This document shows, piece by piece, positions 5,862 through 6,300 of a DNA stretch of 6,300 bases (the first letter of the stretch is position 1; each line of letters opens with the position of its first letter). The notes beneath the pieces were generated by a model. The model had not been told where the DNA came from and did not search any database. It worked only from the letters and a program-made list of their open reading frames with translations. The stretch covers positions 1 to 6,300 of the forward strand of contig DASVQH010000539.1 of assembly GCA_036389195.1 (NCBI GenBank), given 5' to 3'. The position numbers and the translations under genes are program-made. Origin of the DNA: JACCYI01 sp036389195 (lineage in GTDB: Bacteria; Actinomycetota; Thermoleophilia; Solirubrobacterales; Solirubrobacteraceae).

Positions 5862-6300
5862 ATGAGCGACGTGCTGCGCGCCGTCGCCGTGCTCGCGCTG
5901 ATCGCCGGCAACGCCTTCTTCGTCATCGCCGAGTACTCCGTGGTGACCGCGCGCCGCGGGCGCCTGCCCGGCGGCGGCGCGGGGACGCGGGCCGCGCTGC
6001 GGCTCATGGACGACCCGGTCCGCGTGATCTCCACCGTCCAGGTCGGGATCACGGCGATCGGCATCCTCACCGGCGCGGTCGGCGAGCCGGTGGTCCGCGA
6101 CCTGCTCGGCGGCGGCATCCCGTCCTGGCTCAGCTTCGCGATCGCCTTCGGCGCCGTGACCTACCTCTCCGTGGTCCTCGGCGAGCTCGTCCCGAAGGCG
6201 CTGACCCTGGACCGCGCCGAGCGGCTGGTCGTGGTCATCGCGCGGCCGGTCGAGGCGCTCGAGAAGCTGCTGCGGCCGGTGGTGTGGGTGCTGGAGAAGA
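5862..6300 (+). CDS. CNNM/DUF21-domain membrane protein (hemolysin C / CorC-like family), N-terminal part
   Basis: The first 146 residues are visible and the gene runs off the right edge. Members of this family combine an N-terminal CNNM (DUF21) transmembrane domain with cytoplasmic CBS domains and often a CorC_HlyC domain; they are linked to Mg/Co efflux or divalent cation balance. Signatures seen are NAFFVIAEYSVVTARRGRL (17-35), DPVRVISTVQVGITAIGIL (51-69) with GAVGEP following, and VTYLSVVLGELVPKALTL (99-116), whose GELVPK is a hallmark of the domain. Hydrophobic segments lie at about 4-23, 55-73 and 88-110, with a further membrane-associated part around 121-144. The ATG at 5862 gives the expected short N-terminus before helix 1; GGGCGG about 8 bases upstream is a weak ribosome-binding site. 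An ATG at 5845 is out of frame. The CBS region, if present, is beyond the window. No functional link to the formate dehydrogenase genes is apparent. Confidence 0.9.
   Translation, partial: MSDVLRAVAVLALIAGNAFFVIAEYSVVTARRGRLPGGGAGTRAALRLMDDPVRVISTVQVGITAIGILTGAVGEPVVRDLLGGGIPSWLSFAIAFGAVTYLSVVLGELVPKALTLDRAERLVVVIARPVEALEKLLRPVVWVLEK

Noticed and set aside
5419..6118. Minus-strand open frames across the right-hand genes
   Set aside because: They are shadows opposite the 76-residue gene and the CNNM gene, with Ser/Arg-rich sequence and no recognisable domain.

Overview
The window is very GC-rich DNA with GTG starts, 4-bp gene overlaps and a probable leaderless promoter. This points to a high-GC actinobacterium. 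The protein style, in particular the FdhA/FdhB/NrfD set, would fit a deep-branching class such as Thermoleophilia, but that placement is inference from sequence character alone.

Region 1 (1-4965, minus strand) is a three-gene formate dehydrogenase operon, transcribed from about 4965 towards 1. Its gene order is fdhA (catalytic molybdo/tungsto-bis-MGD subunit), fdhB (four-cluster ferredoxin-like subunit with a C-terminal membrane helix) and an NrfD-family polytopic membrane subunit that runs off the left edge. Both junctions use the same 4-bp GTGA overlap. The main point is that fdhA is interrupted by an in-frame TGA at 4417-4419, and this TGA is a selenocysteine codon. It lies in the family's active-site motif (ENQARI-U-HSSTV). 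Eleven nucleotides downstream there is a perfect 7-bp hairpin with a GGTCT loop, the position and loop of the E. coli formate dehydrogenase SECIS. The gene is therefore one intact 1066-residue selenoprotein, although ordinary gene calling would split it into a short N-terminal piece and a large piece starting at 4320.

Region 2 (4966-5053) is an 88-bp divergent intergenic spacer. It contains a TAGGGT -10-like hexamer exactly seven bases before the fdhA GTG, which suggests a leaderless fdhA transcript.

Region 3 (5054-6300, plus strand) holds three apparently unrelated genes: an unrecognised four-helix membrane protein of 143 residues, an unrecognised charged 76-residue protein behind a very strong ribosome-binding site, and the N-terminal part of a CNNM/DUF21 (hemolysin C / CorC-like) membrane protein cut by the right edge. 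A GC-rich hairpin separates the last two. A 9-bp inverted repeat spans the leader of the small gene.

Expected function: formate is oxidised at the Sec/bis-MGD centre of FdhA, electrons pass through the FeS clusters of FdhA and FdhB, and the NrfD-type subunit anchors the complex and probably passes electrons to quinone. FdhA has no visible Tat signal, so the side of the membrane it faces is an open question. The selenocysteine insertion genes (selA, selB, selC, selD) are not in the window and must lie elsewhere. I see no RNA genes, CRISPR array or insertion sequence.
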